From Candidatus Stahliibacteriota bacterium (GTDB lineage: Bacteria; Hydrothermota; Tepidihabitantia; B3-TA06), in NCBI GenBank assembly GCA_030670165.1, contig DAOVCF010000078.1:1-8507 (forward strand): DNA of 8,507 nt, in the 5' to 3' direction. Of the stretch, positions 5,679-8,507 are shown in pieces. How positions within the stretch are numbered: the stretch's first letter is position 1; every line of letters begins with the position of its first letter. A program made the translations under genes and the position numbers. A model generated the notes under the pieces. It saw only the letters and a program-made list of their open reading frames with translations. It was not told the DNA's origin and made no database searches.

Positions 5679-7124
5679 ATGCCAGGGACAAAAACATCAA
5701 TCCCGGCGTTCTTCCTGTCCGGCTTTACCGAGGCTGACATCGGGGAGTTCGTGACCCTTGAGTTCGGAACAGGTAAGGATCGCGTCAGGATGCGTTCGCC
5801 TGTCCTCACACCGTCTCTGCTGTCTAAAGTCATCGCTCAGCTTAAAGAGGCGCAGGAGCAATACCTATCCAAGCTCTCTGTCTATGAAATCATCGAAACC
5901 ATAGATAAAGCCGTGGCTCTTTGGCGTGATTCAGCCTACCCTCCGCGCCGCAAGGCCGAAGCGCTACTTCCTCTCATCACCGGCTACTCCAGCCAGATGA
6001 TTACCCAGACCCTGGATGAGATGGTACTCATGTTGCGGGGAGAAAACCTGAGGCTACTTCTTGAAGAGGAGTTAGGCGACCCTTTGTTTTTGGATCAGTT
6101 TCGCCCGCGACGCAAAAGCGAGGGGATGTGCAAGGTCTACGGGCCTCGCCTCACTACTGCCGTGTTTGCAGGCAACGTTCCAGGACTTCCTGTCGGAAAC
6201 ATCGTCTACGCTCTCTTAATGAAGTCGGCGATCCTAGGTAAGTCTGCTTCTGAGGAGCCTTTGTTCGCAGTTCTGTTCGCCCAGTCGCTGGCTGAGGTGG
6301 ATCCTGAGCTGGCTCGCTCTGTCGCTATGGTTTGTTGGAAAGGCGGCGACGAGGAGATCGAAGACGTAGTTTTTAGCTCCTCCGACGCCGTGATCGTCTA
6401 CGGCGGCGAACGATCGGTGAACGAGGTAAGAAAGCGGGTACCTTCGGGTACCCGCTTCATCGCCTACGGACACAAGCTCAGCTTCGGTGTCATAGGCCGT
6501 GAGCATCTGGTAGCGGACCGCGTCAGGCAAACGGCGGCACAGGCGGCGATTGACGCGTCGGTCTTCGACCAGCAGGGGTGCCTCTCTCCCCATGTCTTTT
6601 ACGTTGAAGAAGGCGCAGAGATCGCACCCAAAGAGTTCGCAAAGCTGTTGGCTCAGGAGATGGATGTCTTTAACCGGGAGATCCCTCGCGGGAGGATATC
6701 GCCTGATGAATCTGCGGCTATCAATCAACTGCGCGGCTCCTATGAGTTCAGAGAACTTGAGGAGGATGATGTAGCCGTTCATGCGAGCTCGCAGGGCACC
6801 GACTGGACGGTTATCTACGAACGCGATCCTTCCTTTGTTCCTTCATGCCTGAATCGGACCATCCGCGTGAAACCGGTCAAGGACGTTAAAGACGTGGTTG
6901 ACCTGATTAAGCCGGTGAAGGGTTACCTGCAGACGGTAGGCGCGGCTCTGTCAGATAAACGATTTCTTCTCATGGCAGATAAGATGGGTCAGCTGGGGGC
7001 GGATCGCATCTGCCCTCTGGGCAAGATGACCGCGCCATCTCTCACCTGGCACCACGATGGAAGATTCAATCTGCTCGATCTCTTGAGATGGACTGACATA
7101 GAGGAGGTCCTCGACAAAGGCTGA
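5679..7124 (+). CDS. LuxC-family acyl-CoA/acyl-protein reductase (aldehyde-forming)
   Basis: The product is 481 residues, the usual length for LuxC. These enzymes belong to the aldehyde-dehydrogenase superfamily and reduce an activated acyl group to an aldehyde with NADPH through a Cys thioester. C301 in the motif FDQQGCLSPHVFYVEE (296-311) is the expected nucleophile. AGNVPGLP (164-171), YGHKLSFG (263-270) and the C-terminal TWHHDGRFNL stretch (456-465) are family features. GGAGG lies 5 nt before the ATG. The gene follows the LuxE-like gene by 11 nt and ends 32 nt before an intrinsic terminator, so the two form a closed operon. The pairing implies that acyl groups come from the LuxE partner rather than only from acyl-CoA. 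The aldehyde could feed alcohol, wax or alkane synthesis or modify another metabolite; nothing here decides. Confidence 0.93.
   Translation: MPGTKTSIPAFFLSGFTEADIGEFVTLEFGTGKDRVRMRSPVLTPSLLSKVIAQLKEAQEQYLSKLSVYEIIETIDKAVALWRDSAYPPRRKAEALLPLITGYSSQMITQTLDEMVLMLRGENLRLLLEEELGDPLFLDQFRPRRKSEGMCKVYGPRLTTAVFAGNVPGLPVGNIVYALLMKSAILGKSASEEPLFAVLFAQSLAEVDPELARSVAMVCWKGGDEEIEDVVFSSSDAVIVYGGERSVNEVRKRVPSGTRFIAYGHKLSFGVIGREHLVADRVRQTAAQAAIDASVFDQQGCLSPHVFYVEEGAEIAPKEFAKLLAQEMDVFNREIPRGRISPDESAAINQLRGSYEFRELEEDDVAVHASSQGTDWTVIYERDPSFVPSCLNRTIRVKPVKDVKDVVDLIKPVKGYLQTVGAALSDKRFLLMADKMGQLGADRICPLGKMTAPSLTWHHDGRFNLLDLLRWTDIEEVLDKG
6432..6457 (+). other. Perfect 11-bp hairpin with UUCG tetraloop inside the LuxC-family gene
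   Basis: AAGCGGGTACC (6432-6442) and GGTACCCGCTT (6447-6457) are exact complements around TTCG, closed by a C-G pair: the extra-stable cUUCGg form. It lies within the coding frame (K-R-V-P-S-G-T-R) about halfway along the gene. No T tract follows, so it is not an intrinsic terminator. Confidence 0.85.
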
Positions 7125-7156
7125 CGGCGAGTAATTAAAACTGGAGGGCCAAGTAC

Positions 7157-7197
7157 GTCCCCACGGGTTGAAAACGACTTCGTGGGGACTTTGTTTT
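7157..7197 (+). terminator. Intrinsic terminator of the LuxE/LuxC-family operon
   Basis: GTCCCCACG (7157-7165) pairs perfectly with CGTGGGGAC (7181-7189) around a 15-nt loop and is followed by TTTTGTTTT-like sequence to 7197. It lies just after the LuxC-family stop. In the other direction there is no T tract, so it does not obviously serve the convergent SDR gene. Confidence 0.88.
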
Positions 7198-7243
7198 CCG
7201 GTTCACCTCCTTTAGGGTTTAGCCTGCAGCTTGGTTGTTTCCT

Positions 7244-8104
7244 TCATGACGCCAGTCCTGTCAACTCCTCGCTTACCTTCCATAGTCGCTGCCATGTCTC
7301 GCGGTCATAGGAGGCCTTGGAGGAACGCTTGGGCCTTTGTTTTGAGAAGTACTTACCGGTGACGCCCTCCACCTCAGGTGAGGAGGCCAGATAGATGCTG
7401 GTTTGCGCACCCTCCTGGGGAGTGATCGCCAGGAAGTTACTAAATATCAACCGCCTGACTGTGATGAGAGGTCCGGTGACCTCATGCCCAAGGTTTGTGC
7501 TCACTAAACCTGGATCGAGTGCATTGACCGTGACGCCGGTTCCGGTAAGCCGCCGCGCCAGCTCATAGGAGAACATGAGAATGGCGAGCTTGGACTGGGC
7601 ATATATTTGCATGGGGGGAAATTTTTGTTTGCCTTGCAGATCCTCGAAGTTTATCTTGTTAATCCAAGAGTGCGCAAAGGATGAAACGTTGACCACACGT
7701 GACGGTGCGCTGGCCTTGAGCCGCTCAAGCAGCAGGTTAGTCAACAGGAAGCAAGCGAGGTGGTTGACGGCAAAGGTCATCTCGATGCCGTCGGTATTCT
7801 CTTTTCGTTTGGCAAGACCGATCCCGGCGTTGTTTATCAAAACGTCCAGGCGTTGATAGCGATCCTTAAACTCCTGGGCCAGCTTGCGAATCTGTGCCTG
7901 CGAGGAGAGATCGGCAAGCATCAAATCAACCGAATCGTTCCCGCTCTCGCGCCTGATCTCGATCCTCGCGGCCTCGCCTCGCTGTTTATCACGGCAGACC
8001 ATAACCACGGTCGCGCCCATCTTTGCTAATCCCAGGGCGGTCTCCTTCCCAATCCCCGAGTTCGCCCCTGTTACCAGACAAACCTTGTCTTCCATCTTGT
8101 TCAT
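7244..8104 (-). CDS. Short-chain dehydrogenase/reductase, retinol-dehydrogenase-like
   Basis: The product is 286 residues, a classical SDR. Visible features are the cofactor loop TGANSGIG (12-19), R38 after the second strand (favouring NADP(H)), D65, NNAG (91-94), N114, the catalytic Ser in NVSS (S141 or S142), YAQSK (Y168 and K172) and DPG (197-199). The helix after the active site, the KYFS motif (251-254) and the tail with RLWKVSEELTG resemble animal retinol dehydrogenases of the RDH11-14 kind. The bacterial substrate is unknown; these enzymes usually interconvert alcohols and aldehydes or ketones. AAGG lies 5 nt before the ATG at 8104; a second Met at residue 4 is a less likely start. There is no signal peptide. 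The gene faces the LuxE/LuxC operon tail to tail and has its own promoter, so a shared pathway is only possible. Confidence 0.93.
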   Translation of the reverse strand: MNKMEDKVCLVTGANSGIGKETALGLAKMGATVVMVCRDKQRGEAARIEIRRESGNDSVDLMLADLSSQAQIRKLAQEFKDRYQRLDVLINNAGIGLAKRKENTDGIEMTFAVNHLACFLLTNLLLERLKASAPSRVVNVSSFAHSWINKINFEDLQGKQKFPPMQIYAQSKLAILMFSYELARRLTGTGVTVNALDPGLVSTNLGHEVTGPLITVRRLIFSNFLAITPQEGAQTSIYLASSPEVEGVTGKYFSKQRPKRSSKASYDRETWQRLWKVSEELTGLAS

Positions 8105-8186
8105 CTTAGCCTTCTTGTTTCCGTGTTGATGTTTTTAAAATCTGCCATCGAAGTCGTTGATATGCTATTATTTTTATCATTGATAA

Positions 8187-8215
8187 ATTATAGGTTAAAT
8201 TTCGAACGATGTCAA
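8187..8215 (-). promoter_or_regulatory. Consensus promoter of the SDR gene
   Basis: On the minus strand TTGACA (8210-8215), a 17-bp spacer and TATAAT (8187-8192) match the sigma70 consensus exactly. Transcription would start near 8180, about 76 nt before the SDR ATG. The surrounding 8137-8245 is AT-rich. Confidence 0.85.
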
Positions 8216-8239
8216 ATTAATTACAAGTTTATTTTATTG

Positions 8240-8419
8240 AAGGTTACAGGGGGGCTTCTGTATCGTCTTGGTAAGGGCTTTCGCTTCGATCTTGCGCGGG
8301 TTGAGGAATGGCTTGAGTCGCGGGGTGTGCAACCACAAATCATCCGAACCAATAGCGCCAATCTCGAACGTGATGTTGACAGAACTCGGAACCCAGCTAC
8401 AATTCAAAGTAGAGGATGA
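8240..8419 (+). pseudogene. Remnant of an excisionase-type helix-turn-helix gene
   Basis: The frame encodes GGLLYRLGKGFRFDLARVEE followed by WLESRGVQ (from about 8249). This resembles the second half of small excisionase/MerR-like helix-turn-helix domains, where G-x-x-x-R-F and a WL helix follow the recognition helix. The expected first half (V..YL.VS..TVYR) is missing; the open frame continues upstream only into AT-rich sequence with a hydrophobic, low-quality translation and no ribosome site. The end of the frame overlaps the tRNA promoter. A truncated relic fits best. A small intact protein starting upstream is less likely. Confidence 0.42.
8376..8403 (+). promoter_or_regulatory. Promoter of the tRNA-Thr gene
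   Basis: TTGACA (8376-8381), 16 bp and TACAAT (8398-8403) predict a start near 8410, about 23 nt before the tRNA. Strand, distance and near-consensus quality all fit. Confidence 0.75.
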
Positions 8420-8432
8420 CGTTGATTATTCT

Positions 8433-8504
8433 GCCGACGTAGCTCAGCGGTAGAGCAACTCTTTCGTAAAGAGTAGGCCGGTGGTTCGAATCCACTCGTC
8501 GGCT
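8433..8504 (+). tRNA. tRNA-Thr (anticodon CGT)
   Basis: The 72-nt sequence folds as a full cloverleaf. The acceptor is GCCGACG/CGTCGGC (7 bp); the D stem is GCTC/GAGC with loop AGCGGTA. The anticodon stem is ACTCT/AGAGT with loop TTCGTAA, giving CGT. The variable loop is AGGCC, and the T stem is GGTGG/CCACT (one G-U pair) with loop TTCGAAT. The discriminator is T8504. CGT reads the Thr codon ACG. The next bases are GTT, so CCA is not encoded and must be added by a nucleotidyltransferase. Confidence 0.97.
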
Positions 8505-8507
8505 GTT

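Noticed and set aside
6234..6782. A 182-residue open frame on the minus strand
   Set aside because: It lies wholly within the LuxC-family gene, opposite its catalytic region, and has no family features.
8268..8453. A 61-residue open frame on the plus strand running into the tRNA
   Set aside because: It overlaps the tRNA promoter and the tRNA, and it is out of frame with the helix-turn-helix similarity.

Overview
The window is ordinary bacterial chromosome: dense genes, strong Shine-Dalgarno (SD) sites and several near-consensus sigma70-type promoters (TTGACA, 16-17 bp, TATAAT-like). Those promoters argue against Bacteroidota, whose -10/-33 elements differ. A signal-peptide-bearing, kinesin-light-chain-type TPR protein, a compact stressosome and a LuxE/LuxC pair without luciferase suggest an environmental, uncultured, Gram-negative-type lineage. 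The phylum cannot be fixed from this sequence; an FCB-group or WOR-3-like candidate phylum is only a guess.

Layout. (1) 1-1791, minus: the first 597 residues of an exported protein with ten complete 42-residue TPRs and an eleventh incomplete one. It runs off the left edge just as it enters a sequence that normally precedes a CHAT (caspase-like) domain. (2) 1792-2003, minus: a small gene with a good ribosome site that looks decayed by one frameshift and one nonsense codon. (3) 2082-4001, minus: a four-gene cluster of a SpoIIAA-like (STAS/SEC14) protein, RsbR, RsbS and RsbT, the core of a stressosome signalling complex. (4) 4002-4515: a divergent, AT-rich control region with back-to-back promoters and long (about 150 nt) leaders that can fold extensively. 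(5) 4516-7124, plus: a two-gene operon for a LuxE-family acyl-protein synthetase and a LuxC-family acyl-CoA/acyl-protein reductase, closed by an intrinsic terminator. (6) 7244-8104, minus: a convergent retinol-dehydrogenase-like SDR with its own consensus promoter. (7) 8105-8507: a fragment of an excisionase-type helix-turn-helix gene, then a tRNA-Thr(CGT) with its own promoter.

How the genes may work together. RsbR and RsbS would form the scaffold that holds the RsbT kinase until stress. No RsbU-type phosphatase, PP2C, GGDEF protein or sigma factor is visible, so the output of RsbT is unknown. The nearest downstream gene is the TPR(-CHAT?) protein. The LuxE/LuxC pair should activate a carboxylic acid and reduce it to an aldehyde. 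The SDR could process an aldehyde or ketone further, but it has its own promoter and the link is conjecture.

The points most worth a second look are the structured leader before the LuxE-like gene, the stressosome without an output gene beside a probable TPR-CHAT protein, and the decayed small gene between them.
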